The position numbers and the translations under genes are program-made. From Rhodobacter sp. 24-YEA-8 (GTDB lineage Bacteria > Pseudomonadota > Alphaproteobacteria > Rhodobacterales > Rhodobacteraceae): 64,000 bases of DNA. The DNA lies in contig NZ_FNSK01000001.1 of NCBI RefSeq assembly GCF_900105075.1, positions 571,001-635,000 on the forward strand, given 5' to 3'. Of this stretch, positions 17,350 through 24,581 are shown one piece after another (position 1 is the stretch's first letter; every line of letters starts with the position of its first letter). The notes under the pieces were generated by a model. It saw only the letters and a program-made list of their open reading frames with translations, was not told where the DNA came from and did no database searches.

Positions 17350-18771
17350 CTATTTTCCGGACACCCCGACCGTGACCACCCGGTTACGTCCCCCATGTTT
17401 CGCCTGATAGAGCGCATGATCCGCCTGCTGCATCAGGGCGTCCGGCGAGGTTGCGCCGTCAGGCCGCGCGACGGCAAGACCGATGCTGGTGGTGACCGCA
17501 ATCAGGATCGACCCGTCGCCAACCCGTACCGGTTGTTCGGAGACAACGGTCAGCAGGCGCTCGGCCACTGATTGCGCCTGCTCAAGCGTAACACCATTGA
17601 TCATCACCACGAATTCCTCGCCACCCACCCGCGCAAACAGATCAGCCGGGCGCAGCATCCGGACAACCCGCCGCGCAGTCTCACGCAGGACCTCGTCACC
17701 GGCTGCATGGCCCCAGGTGTCATTTACGGACTTGAAGTGATCGAGATCTATCATCAGCATCGCGGTGCTGAGATCGGCTGCGGCAAGCCGTCTCGAGGCC
17801 TGTTCGTGGAAGGCCGCCCGATTGGTCACGCCGGTCAGCGCATCATGACTGGCCAGATAGCGCAGCCGCTCGGTCAGTTCGTTGCGGCTGCGCATCACGA
17901 TGGCGAGGGTGATCGGCACCAGTGCAATCGCCGAGGCGCCAAGGCGGAACGAAGACAGCGCGGCCTTGTCGGGGAACCCGTCGAGATAGGGAACCATCCC
18001 GCTGGCAATCACCCCAAGTGCCATGACCCCGAAGACCAGCGTTAGCACAGCGGTTGCAAAGACAGACCAGGTCAGGCCGCACCAGAGGAGCGCAAGGACA
18101 GGGAAGGCCACTGCACCGGGGCCACCGATCAACAGCGAGGCGATGAAGGTCAGGACAACCATCATGGCGGGAACAAGGTCGCTTCTGTCTATGAGATCGA
18201 GCCGGTACCAGTATTTCCTGATCTGCACCAACGGCGGCGCAGAGAGGATCACAGGGAGAAAGGCGATGTAGGTGACGAACTCACCCGCCGTCCAGTAGAC
18301 GATCCCGCTGAGCGCATCGCCGCCCCAGTACTTTATGCCGGCGATCCCCCCCAACAGGCCTGAGGCAAATCCGCCTGCAAGCGAGGCCAGCACGATCCAC
18401 AGCATTGAAACCGGCTGTCGCAACTCGCTGATCTCGGCCGGCAGACGGGTCAGTATGGCATAGGCGGTCGAGATACTGATGATATTGGCGATATTGAGGA
18501 TCAGGGCCTTTTCGAGACCCGCGCCAGTCAGCAGGTCACCGATCATGAACCCGGCGAAGCCCGCCATCCAGCCGGGCGCCTGCGCCATGACCGGATTGCG
18601 CAGCATCAGTCCAAGCATGATTGCATTGGCCGGCCAGATACTGGCGAGAAAGCCGACCGGTCGACTGTAGATCCCGAAAAGGGTTGCCAGGAAGATTGTG
18701 GCAAAAAGCACCCCGGCTGCCCGCCAGGCTTCAGGTACGGCCGCGACCCGGAGTTCCATATCTGCGTTCAT
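17350..18771 (-). CDS. MASE1-type membrane sensor diguanylate cyclase (GGDEF)
   Basis: 473 residues. The first 290 residues hold eight or so membrane helices of MASE1 type, with IWPANAIMLGLMLRNP and GGIAGIKYWGGDALSG. Residues 310-465 are a full GGDEF domain: LASHDALTGVTNRAAF, MLMIDLDHFKSVNDTWGH and the active-site RVGGEEFVVM. An EEF variant of GGDEF is catalytically competent. No RxxD inhibitory site is evident before it, and there is no EAL domain. It makes c-di-GMP in response to a membrane signal. It stands alone, convergent with nothing, with about 340 bases of non-coding DNA upstream. Confidence 0.85.
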   Translation of the reverse strand: MNADMELRVAAVPEAWRAAGVLFATIFLATLFGIYSRPVGFLASIWPANAIMLGLMLRNPVMAQAPGWMAGFAGFMIGDLLTGAGLEKALILNIANIISISTAYAILTRLPAEISELRQPVSMLWIVLASLAGGFASGLLGGIAGIKYWGGDALSGIVYWTAGEFVTYIAFLPVILSAPPLVQIRKYWYRLDLIDRSDLVPAMMVVLTFIASLLIGGPGAVAFPVLALLWCGLTWSVFATAVLTLVFGVMALGVIASGMVPYLDGFPDKAALSSFRLGASAIALVPITLAIVMRSRNELTERLRYLASHDALTGVTNRAAFHEQASRRLAAADLSTAMLMIDLDHFKSVNDTWGHAAGDEVLRETARRVVRMLRPADLFARVGGEEFVVMINGVTLEQAQSVAERLLTVVSEQPVRVGDGSILIAVTTSIGLAVARPDGATSPDALMQQADHALYQAKHGGRNRVVTVGVSGK

Positions 18772-19111
18772 CCGTAACCCCTTACATCCCTCTTCCTGTC
18801 TGTCTGCCGGCTTTTGCCCGTCCCCAACTTCCGACCTCTGTTTTTACAGATGTCCTGTAGGATTCCGGCCGCTTCCTGTTGTCAGACGAGGAACATCCTC
18901 TGCACCACCAGACCGATCCGCGTCACAGAAGGACGGCTCGGACCAATATCCCGTCAATCTGCACATGCTTTCGAAAAAAAAGTGTTAACGCGGATCAGGC
19001 CAGGTGATGAATTGTCACGGTCATAGCCTCAGCATCCGCCACGAGCGCGCGCCCGCCTGGCGGCTCCGTGCTTGCGCCGCCAGCGCCGCGTCACTAGTTT
19101 TGATCCGTGAG
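18772..19111. other. 340-base gap before tRNA-Sec
   Basis: No convincing gene is seen. The region must hold the leftward promoter of the diguanylate cyclase gene and the rightward selC promoter. I could not identify either promoter with confidence. Confidence 0.4.
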
Positions 19112-19207
19112 GGAAGGGAATCGTCTCCGGTGGGGCGGTCGGTCTTCAAAACCGGTTGGGGCAGCGAGACTGTCCCGGGTGGGTTCGACTCCCACTCCCC
19201 TCCGCCA
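19112..19207 (+). tRNA. selC: tRNA-Sec (anticodon TCA)
   Basis: 96 bases including encoded CCA. An 8-bp acceptor stem (GGAAGGGA with TCCCCTCC, one A-C mismatch) and long D arm are followed by an anticodon loop CTTCAAA with TCA. A large variable arm (GGGGCAGCGAGACTGTCCC) and T arm GTGGG-TTCGACT-CCCAC follow. The internal blocks TCGTCTCCGGTG and GTTGGGGC are the same as in bacterial selC. It decodes UGA as selenocysteine, so selA, selB and a selenoprotein should exist elsewhere in the genome. The 3' end is used as an integration site for the island that follows. Confidence 0.95.
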
Positions 19208-19209
19208 AT
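19198..19209 (+). other. attL core at the 3' end of selC
   Basis: CCCTCCGCCAAT, the last bases of tRNA-Sec plus AAT, recurs exactly at 25926-25937 in the same orientation, just beyond the integrase gene. A duplicated tRNA 3' end bounding a tyrosine-integrase element is the usual result of site-specific integration. Only 12 bases are identical, so the exact crossover is not defined. Confidence 0.7.
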
Positions 19210-19374
19210 TAAATGAATTAAGTATTTGATATTATTTAGTTTATCCGGGTTGTAGTGATCCTGTTCCGCCGTTCATTCCCCCACTTGGCGAAGGAACTTC
19301 CCGGAATACAGCGGAATAACTGTCACCTTTTTGTGATCGGGTCTGCCCCGACCGATGCCGGGGCAGGGCAGGGG

Positions 19375-19644
19375 TCACGGGCACCCGGCCACGCTATAAA
19401 CGAGGCTTGTGCTGCGATTGAGATACCTGCCGATCTGCCGGAAGCTCGCGCCACCGTCCCGCATCTCGACTATCTTCCGGCGATCTTTCGCGGTGAGCTG
19501 ACGCCCCCGCCGCACAGATCCGGCGGGCGCCCATGGGTCATAGGCCTCCGCGATCATCCCGGGCGGGATAATCTTCACCTGACAGCGCACCGGGACACCA
19601 TAGCGGGCGGCGATTTCGGCCCGAACCTTGTCGGAATAGGTCAT
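19375..19644 (-). CDS. Small phage helix-turn-helix protein
   Basis: 89 residues. The C-terminal half has a clear HTH: LTAKDRRKIVEMRDGGASFR and QIGRYLNRSTSLVYSV, as in small Mu-type or resolvase-like DNA-binding proteins of rhodobacterial prophages. The middle (VPVRCQVKIIPPGMIAEAYD) is basic. It overlaps the start of its upstream neighbour by 4 bases. A second, frameshifted copy lies at 26105-26374, at the same distance (about 170 bases) from the other att core. Confidence 0.6.
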   Translation of the reverse strand: MTYSDKVRAEIAARYGVPVRCQVKIIPPGMIAEAYDPWAPAGSVRRGRQLTAKDRRKIVEMRDGGASFRQIGRYLNRSTSLVYSVAGCP

Positions 19645-19925
19645 GCCGTTGCCGCGCCCTTTTCCCGGCGATATGCAGCCCGGAGCATACCCTTCACATC
19701 GCCGCAGAAAATGAAGTCGAGGCTCACGCCGGTCTTCTGGCAGAAGTCCATGATCTCGGAAGATGGACCGCCATCGGGGGCCAGCAGGGACTGCGGCGCT
19801 TCGACCTCCAGAACCCCGGCAGCATAGGAGGCGCGGCCTGCCGCTGTAGCAGGAACATTGTCCTCGTCGTCCCAGGGAAGTTCCTCTGCCTCCCCGGTCA
19901 TGGCGACCAGTAAAGAGACTGCCAT
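19641..19925 (-). CDS. Phage-associated protein of unknown function
   Basis: 94 residues. An acidic segment (GEAEELPWDDEDNVPA) is followed by a domain containing EIMDFCQKTGVSLDFIFCGD, which resembles the end of small phage HTH/repressor-like proteins ('FC..TG.SLDWIF.GD'). It overlaps genes on both sides (4 and 28 bases), consistent with a compact phage operon. Possible DNA-binding role, low certainty. Confidence 0.45.
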   Translation of the reverse strand: MAVSLLVAMTGEAEELPWDDEDNVPATAAGRASYAAGVLEVEAPQSLLAPDGGPSSEIMDFCQKTGVSLDFIFCGDVKGMLRAAYRREKGAATA

Positions 19926-20092
19926 TTCAAGAGCACTGTTTTGAAATGGCTTAGGCCGAACATCACTTCCGGGTTCAACCTCTTTTCGTTCGCAAGGATC
20001 TGCGTCTGGATCAGCCCGATTGCGGCGCAGAGGTTTTCATGCGGAGTGCAGAGGCGGGCGGCGCGAAACTTGAAATCTTCCATATTACTCAC
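19898..20092 (-). CDS. Small phage-associated protein
   Basis: 64 residues, mostly helical (LCAAIGLIQTQILANEKRLN), no recognisable domain. It overlaps both neighbours by 8 and 28 bases, which supports it being a real member of the leftward phage operon 19375-21368. Confidence 0.4.
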   Translation of the reverse strand: MSNMEDFKFRAARLCTPHENLCAAIGLIQTQILANEKRLNPEVMFGLSHFKTVLLKWQSLYWSP

Positions 20093-20276
20093 TCGCCCCC
20101 TCTGCGGCGGGTTTCAGGAGAGCCAGTCCAGCATTCAGCCGGATCAGCGCGGCCTCACAGCCCGAAGCCAGAGCCTTGCGGTCGTCATCGGGATCGTGCC
20201 GGGTGGTCATCTCGAGAAGCTGGACCAGATCGCGGGCACGAGTAAGTTCATCAAGTGCGTCGAGGACCTGGCTCAT
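20085..20276 (-). CDS. Small helical phage-associated protein
   Basis: 63 residues, two amphipathic helices (VLDALDELTRARDLVQLLEM and AALIRLNAGLALLK). Overlaps the upstream lipoprotein gene by 4 bases. Function unknown; retained because of the overlap and the consistent strand. Confidence 0.42.
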   Translation of the reverse strand: MSQVLDALDELTRARDLVQLLEMTTRHDPDDDRKALASGCEAALIRLNAGLALLKPAAEGASE

Positions 20277-20638
20277 TGCGACACCCCCACAAGTGCGCGG
20301 GCCTCGGCCCAGAGCTCCGGGAGTTCCGTGATGTCAGGCATCCCGCCTTGCCCCCAATCAGTCGAGGCAATCACCTTCATGATGAAGTCGGCGGCGCTCT
20401 CGGCCGGGATGGTCAGCAGAACCAGCCCCATCCCGTCCAGTTCTTCGACCAGCGGATTAAACTCTGTGTTTTTCATCCCTTCGGTCGCGGGTCCGTTGAT
20501 ATAGGCACGGAAAGCGGCCCATTCCCGATAGGCGGTGGCGACCAGCGTTTCATCGAGGCGCAGGGTGCAGGCTCTGGCGGGAACTGCGCAGCCAGCCAGG
20601 GCGGCAGGGGCGAGAGTCAGGAGGTCACGCCGCTTCAT
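20273..20638 (-). CDS. Small lipoprotein of prophage type (possible Rz1-like or lysis accessory)
   Basis: 121 residues from the ATG at 20638, 6 bases after GGAGG. The first 17 residues (MKRRDLLTLAPAALAGC) end in a lipobox LAGC. The mature part is unannotatable but contains a conserved-looking ESAADFIMKVIASTDWGQGG. It overlaps the next gene upstream by 14 bases. Position two genes after a lysis amidase suggests a role in host lysis, which is inference. Confidence 0.5.
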   Translation of the reverse strand: MKRRDLLTLAPAALAGCAVPARACTLRLDETLVATAYREWAAFRAYINGPATEGMKNTEFNPLVEELDGMGLVLLTIPAESAADFIMKVIASTDWGQGGMPDITELPELWAEARALVGVSQ

Positions 20639-20900
20639 GGCCAGCCTCCTTCGTCCAGAAGCCCATGCCCCGCGCGCGTTCATGCTCCTCGGTGCCGTCT
20701 ATCACTACGGCTTGCATTTCCTCCGCGACCTCAAGTGTCAGGGCGATGCTACCGAGCTTCACGGCCTCGCTGGTACCGCCGGTATCGCTGCTCTCCAGCG
20801 CGATCCGGGCAGTCCTGATCAGGGCGGCAACCGTATAGGCGAAATCATTGGCGCGCTCATCAGGAACAAGGCCCGCGAAGATTTGACGATCCGCAATCAT
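20625..20900 (-). CDS. Phage-associated hypothetical protein
   Basis: 91 residues starting MIADRQIFAGLVPDERANDF. Helical, acidic, no recognisable domain. Its ATG overlaps (ATGA) the stop of a short upstream tail that reads ELAEAASYLRHALHLIKSGV, so it was originally translated in a polycistronic phage message. In the present sequence one long frame also runs into it from the truncated amidase, which I read as a deletion artefact. Confidence 0.45.
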   Translation of the reverse strand: MIADRQIFAGLVPDERANDFAYTVAALIRTARIALESSDTGGTSEAVKLGSIALTLEVAEEMQAVVIDGTEEHERARGMGFWTKEAGHEAA

Positions 20901-21368
20901 GCTGCCACCCCCGATTTGATCAGGTGCAGGGCGTGGCGCAGGTAGCTGGCGGCTTCGGCCAACTCGCGAGCGCTCGGCCCCGCCGCGACCGTTGCGGGCG
21001 ATCACCTTCACGCCGCGATCCCGCAGGCCGAGAGCGCGGACCATGCCGGCCTGGACGCCGCGCGCGAGGCGAGCGCTGTTGGTGGTGCCGCTGGTCAGGG
21101 TTTCGGTTCCGGTGGCGCTGGCGGCCTCCGCGCTGTTGAAATGCAGCTCGACTGAGGCAGAGACGCCCAGCCTGTCAACCTCGGCATAGGCGCGGCCGAT
21201 CTCGCTGGCGCCATGGGTGCGGCGCACGATCACGTAGCGCGCCGGGTCCAGATCCCGGATCGCCACCGCGAGGTCGCTGTTGATGTCATATTCGGTACGC
21301 TTGTCCGTCACGCGGACAGCCCCCTGCGACCGGGCGTTATGCCCGATCACCAGAGCGATCTTGCTCAT
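20897..21368 (-). pseudogene. N-acetylmuramoyl-L-alanine amidase, truncated by a deletion
   Basis: The start at 21368 (6 bases after GGAG) gives MSKIALVIGHNARSQGAVRV, an Amidase_3-type opening with the first zinc His, followed by a candidate Glu in RTEYDIN and SVELHFNSAEAAS with the third ligand. After LGLRDRGVKVIARNGRGG (about residue 128) homology stops. The catalytic C-terminal Glu segment is missing, and the sequence changes to the tail of another gene in a shifted frame. The original endolysin therefore cannot be functional. Confidence 0.65.
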
Positions 21369-21485
21369 GTAGATCTCCATTTTGGATGTGAAAAAGCCCG
21401 GCGCAATGGCCGGGCATTGTGGTAATCAGTTTCAGCTTCAACTTCAGCTAATTTAACTGAAAACCTATGATATTATATGTGTCAC

Positions 21486-22712
21486 TTACTGCAGAGGGAG
21501 AATAGAATATCCTGCCAAAACTGCATTGTTTCTCACTGACTTATCCAATGAATCGAACGTTTCTCGAACCACCCCTTTCCTCGGCACAGAGCAAAATTCA
21601 TTCGAAAGCTCTGTGGAGGCCACAAACGTGTTACCTTCTATAATCAACGAGTCGCTAATGACGCCGGAAAAACTGAAGGTCCGCGCGGCCTCCGGCAGAA
21701 CCTGAGAAGCTAGCGATTTACCAGAGAGATTTGAAGACAATGGTGCATCCACTACAATACTTCCCTTGTACCTGAATGGCACCACCCGTTGAGACCAATA
21801 ATGTTCAATGATCAACCTGGACATCTGAGGCACTTCGACTGGCATCGATCTTGTATCAGATACCTCACTTTGATGATTAAATTCCTCACCTGAAGAAGAG
21901 CTACTGGAACTTGACCATTTTATACCGTATTGCACCTCACCATTTACGCCGAAGCCGTAAGCCTCATATTTAGCGCCGGTTTTAACAGTCACATTTTCCT
22001 CACGACCGACTGTCAAGGATCGTCCCTTTGTCTCCCGTGCTCCGGTTATCCATCTTTCCGAGTGAGTATAAGTAAATGTTTGATCACGAGGGGTGCAATT
22101 TGTATATACCTCCCGCATCCCCATGATTTTCGCAGGAATACCTTCCCAGTTTGGCTCCTCAATCGACACTGACGGTCCACTTACGACAATCAATGGACCC
22201 CCAATTGTTAATTTACCTAAAACCGGATAACACACCTGTCCATAAACCAGTGCGCATATAGTTTGCCGCGGTGCACACGCAAAAAGCCACACCGCAGGGC
22301 CGATATTTTTGGTAACATCTGAGCAAGGTGTCATATCAGGTTCGCACCGCTCACCTACCACCTCGCTTCGACAAGACTGAGAAATATCAAAATCTTTAAG
22401 AGAGGACAATTCTTTCGAAAGCGATGAAGCTACATTAACGTGAACCCTTGGCTCTGACGGGATGGCGGCATTTCCATTAGCTTTATGGATACTCGCCCCC
22501 TCGCTCTGCGCCGTCGCATCAGGCTCGCTAAGCAACGATGACACACACTCACAAACTGGAGCAGAGGCTCCGCTGCCATTACGGCATTGTGCAGCCTGAC
22601 CGGTGGCACAACTAATGGAACACTGATCACCAACATCATTGGATGCCGAACAGCTCTGAGCGAAACCAGGCATCGCAAATAAGCTGAAAATAATTGAAAG
22701 TAACAAACGCAT
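21486..22712 (-). CDS. Secreted protein with aerolysin/ETX-like pore-forming module (putative)
   Basis: 408 residues from the ATG at 22712, 6 bases after GAGAGG. A signal peptide (1-19, ending MPGFAQS) precedes a Cys-rich N-terminal part (Cys at about 21, 31, 35, 43, 54, 56) and a second Cys-bearing domain (114-165). Residues 205-325 have the rhythm of an aerolysin/epsilon-toxin module: TFTYTHSERWITG, alternating polar/hydrophobic strands, a Ser-rich hairpin (WSSSSSSSSGEEF, about 266-279), then VEVPQMSRLIIEHYWSQ and VVPFRYKGSIVV. It is far more AT-rich than the chromosome, monocistronic, and flanked by an IS on its 5' side. The toxin fold is an inference from pattern; a host-defence or competition role is possible. 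Confidence 0.5.
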   Translation of the reverse strand: MRLLLSIIFSLFAMPGFAQSCSASNDVGDQCSISCATGQAAQCRNGSGASAPVCECVSSLLSEPDATAQSEGASIHKANGNAAIPSEPRVHVNVASSLSKELSSLKDFDISQSCRSEVVGERCEPDMTPCSDVTKNIGPAVWLFACAPRQTICALVYGQVCYPVLGKLTIGGPLIVVSGPSVSIEEPNWEGIPAKIMGMREVYTNCTPRDQTFTYTHSERWITGARETKGRSLTVGREENVTVKTGAKYEAYGFGVNGEVQYGIKWSSSSSSSSGEEFNHQSEVSDTRSMPVEVPQMSRLIIEHYWSQRVVPFRYKGSIVVDAPLSSNLSGKSLASQVLPEAARTFSFSGVISDSLIIEGNTFVASTELSNEFCSVPRKGVVRETFDSLDKSVRNNAVLAGYSILPLQ

Positions 22713-22789
22713 CACAAACCTCTCGCTATAGCACAGGCTGATGAAAACTGAATTTGTTAGACTATCCACACTTCTACTGCGATGTCTAG

Positions 22790-23574
22790 GTCGTGTTGAC
22801 AAATGGCGGAGCCAAAGCCTGATGCAGGCGACGTCGACGAAGCCGAGGAAGCTTTCGGCGGTTTTGTCGTAGCGGGTTGCCAGCCGACGGCTGTTTTTCA
22901 GCTTGTTGAAGCAGCGCTCGACCATGTTGCGCAGGGTATAGATGGTCATGTCGACAGCCTTGCGCACCTTGCGGTTCTTTCGCATGGGGATCATGGGCAG
23001 GGCGTTGCGGCTCTCGATGTCTTCCCGAATTTTATCAGAGTCATAGCCCCTGTCGGCGACCAGAACGGCGGGCTGTGGCAGATTGTCGGCCATCACCAGA
23101 TCGTAGCCGGTGTAGTCGGAATCCTGCCCTGGCGTGATCTCGGTCCTCATCGGGAGGCCTGCGCCGTTGACCCGCAGGTGGATCTTGGTCGAGAAGCCAC
23201 CTCTCGAACGGCCAAGAGCCTCTTGTCAGCAGTCCCCCTTTTGCGCCCGCCGCATGATGATGGGCGCGGATCACAGTGCTATCAACCATCTGGAGCTTGT
23301 CTGGCGCGATCCCAGCGTGGTTCAGCGCGTCCAGGATGTCCTCCCATAGCCCTGCGAGCGTCCAGCGGCGGAACTGGCGGTAGACTGAGGACCATTTACC
23401 GAACTCTTCAGGCAGGTCGCGCCAAGGCGCGCCGGTTCTTGCGATCCAGAAAATACCATTCAGAACAATACGATGATCCGCAGGTTTCCGCCCATTCGGG
23501 TGTCGGACGCCACGAATGAAGCCCTCGAAGAAGGCCCACTCATCGTCGGATATCAGGTTGCGCGCCAAGCCCAT
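22790..23574 (-). pseudogene. IS5-family transposase, frame-disrupted
   Basis: The N-terminal frame from 23574 has the DUF4096-type head DDEWAFFEGFIRGVRHPNGR and the first catalytic Asp in LQMVDSTVIRAHHHAAGAKG. After AAAAGGGGG the expected frame is lost, and the C-terminal half appears in another frame: LVADRGYDSDKIREDIESRN (second Asp) and NMVERCFNKLKNSRRLATRY (Glu). One slip at the A/G run could be the programmed frameshift of this group, but at least one more base is missing nearby (GACAAGAG for the usual GACCAAGAG). The 3' end also lacks one T, so the usual stop formed with CTAG is missed. Confidence 0.7.
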
Positions 23575-23640
23575 CTCCCAAGTAGAGAGGAGCTTGAATC
23601 ATAGGGCGACCGCCAGCGGAACCCCTTTTGTCAACACGAC
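22790..23640 (-). mobile_element. IS5-family insertion sequence (IS427-like)
   Basis: 851 bp between terminal inverted repeats GTCGTGTTGACAAA and TTTGTCAACACGAC, flanked on both sides by CTAG (22786-22789 and 23641-23644), a target duplication usual for IS5 relatives. It encodes one transposase split over two frames on the minus strand. It inserted 77 bases upstream of the secreted-protein start, so it has separated that gene from its original upstream DNA and may supply or remove a promoter. Confidence 0.88.
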
Positions 23641-23681
23641 CTAGCGAAACAAACTGGGACAGTGGCCCGCACTGTCCCATC

Positions 23682-24581
23682 TTAATCTGAGACAGTGCCT
23701 GGCGGTGTCTCAGAAATATGCCTGTACCAAGTTTTACTGTTGGAGCTTCTGGTCGCTCCAAGACCGCGACTGGCAAGTATCTCTGCTGCGCGAGCAACGC
23801 TCATGCCTCCATCGACCAGTCTGCGCATCTCAGTGATGATTTCTTCCTTCTCCGAGCGCCGAGCGCTTGCCTTGGCCTTCCCCCCGGCACTGGCCGCGCT
23901 TTTCAATTTTCGTGCCTTAATGATATCAATTTCGACACCTTCAAGGATATTTTCCAGATCTCGCAAGAGATAACCTGCAGAAAAATCATCGTTGGATAAA
24001 TGTTGGTGGTAGTGGATTGCGGATGCAATGAAGGCTGGGGATGAATGGTGAAAATTCATCCAGCAGTATTCGAATATTGCCGCGTGAGTCCATCGCGATG
24101 CGAAGCGCGCCGCGAGTTCCTTCAACCTAATGTCTCCGATGAAATACCTAACAGCAGGGCCAATTTCGTTCTCGTCTGGGTCGTAAAGTCCAAATTTTTC
24201 CAGAACAGCCCCCGGCAGCGTCGATATTGGGTCGCCACGTTGGAAAACCGCTGATCTAAGGAAGCCATTGGAAAATCTGCCGTTAATTGCCTTTCGGATC
24301 CAGCTCAATCGGTACATGCCGAGGTCATCACCAACCTCGTAAACATCGTTAATGAGAAATTGAGAAGAAAATTGTTCAGCCTCATCCTTAGATAGAAAAA
24401 AATTAGTAAGGATAGCAGGGTGCAGCGTACCCTCTTGCATCTCTACTGAAACTTTCCAAACTGATTCAGTTGGCTTGCCACCGCAAACCATTATCAATGG
24501 AAGGTCTTCATCCTCAGGAGCATGGACGCTAACAGTAACATCCCGAATGATAATTGATCGGCAGGGTTTCTCTAGATCCAT
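23682..24581 (-). CDS. Integrase-coupled island protein with C-terminal HTH-like segment
   Basis: 299 residues from the ATG at 24581, which overlaps the integrase stop (TGATG), so the two are translationally coupled. Residues 1-215 form an unrecognised, mostly soluble domain with a Trp/His-rich patch (RWTHAAIFEYCWMNFHHS). The C-terminus after an Ala/Lys-rich hinge (SAASAGGKAKASARRSEKEE) has DGGMSVARAAEILASRGLG and an S-K-T-W-Y motif, the pattern of HTH tails found on many proteins next to phage integrases. It may assist recombination or be cargo. Composition is more AT-rich than the core genome. Confidence 0.5.
   Translation of the reverse strand: MDLEKPCRSIIIRDVTVSVHAPEDEDLPLIMVCGGKPTESVWKVSVEMQEGTLHPAILTNFFLSKDEAEQFSSQFLINDVYEVGDDLGMYRLSWIRKAINGRFSNGFLRSAVFQRGDPISTLPGAVLEKFGLYDPDENEIGPAVRYFIGDIRLKELAARFASRWTHAAIFEYCWMNFHHSSPAFIASAIHYHQHLSNDDFSAGYLLRDLENILEGVEIDIIKARKLKSAASAGGKAKASARRSEKEEIITEMRRLVDGGMSVARAAEILASRGLGATRSSNSKTWYRHISETPPGTVSD

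Noticed and set aside
20625..21380. A 251-residue amidase with a novel C-terminal domain
   Set aside because: The C-terminal part has its own start, and the junction shows a frame change with gene-tail sequence, so it is a deletion fusion.
21486..23150. A single 554-residue protein made of a transposase end and the secreted protein
   Set aside because: The signal peptide and ribosome-binding site at 22712 mark the real start; the longer frame exists because the IS lost its stop.
23215..23260. In-frame TGA in one transposase frame close to selC, considered as a selenocysteine codon
   Set aside because: Family transposases have no Sec at this point; the TGA appears only because of missing bases next to it, and no SECIS-like hairpin follows.
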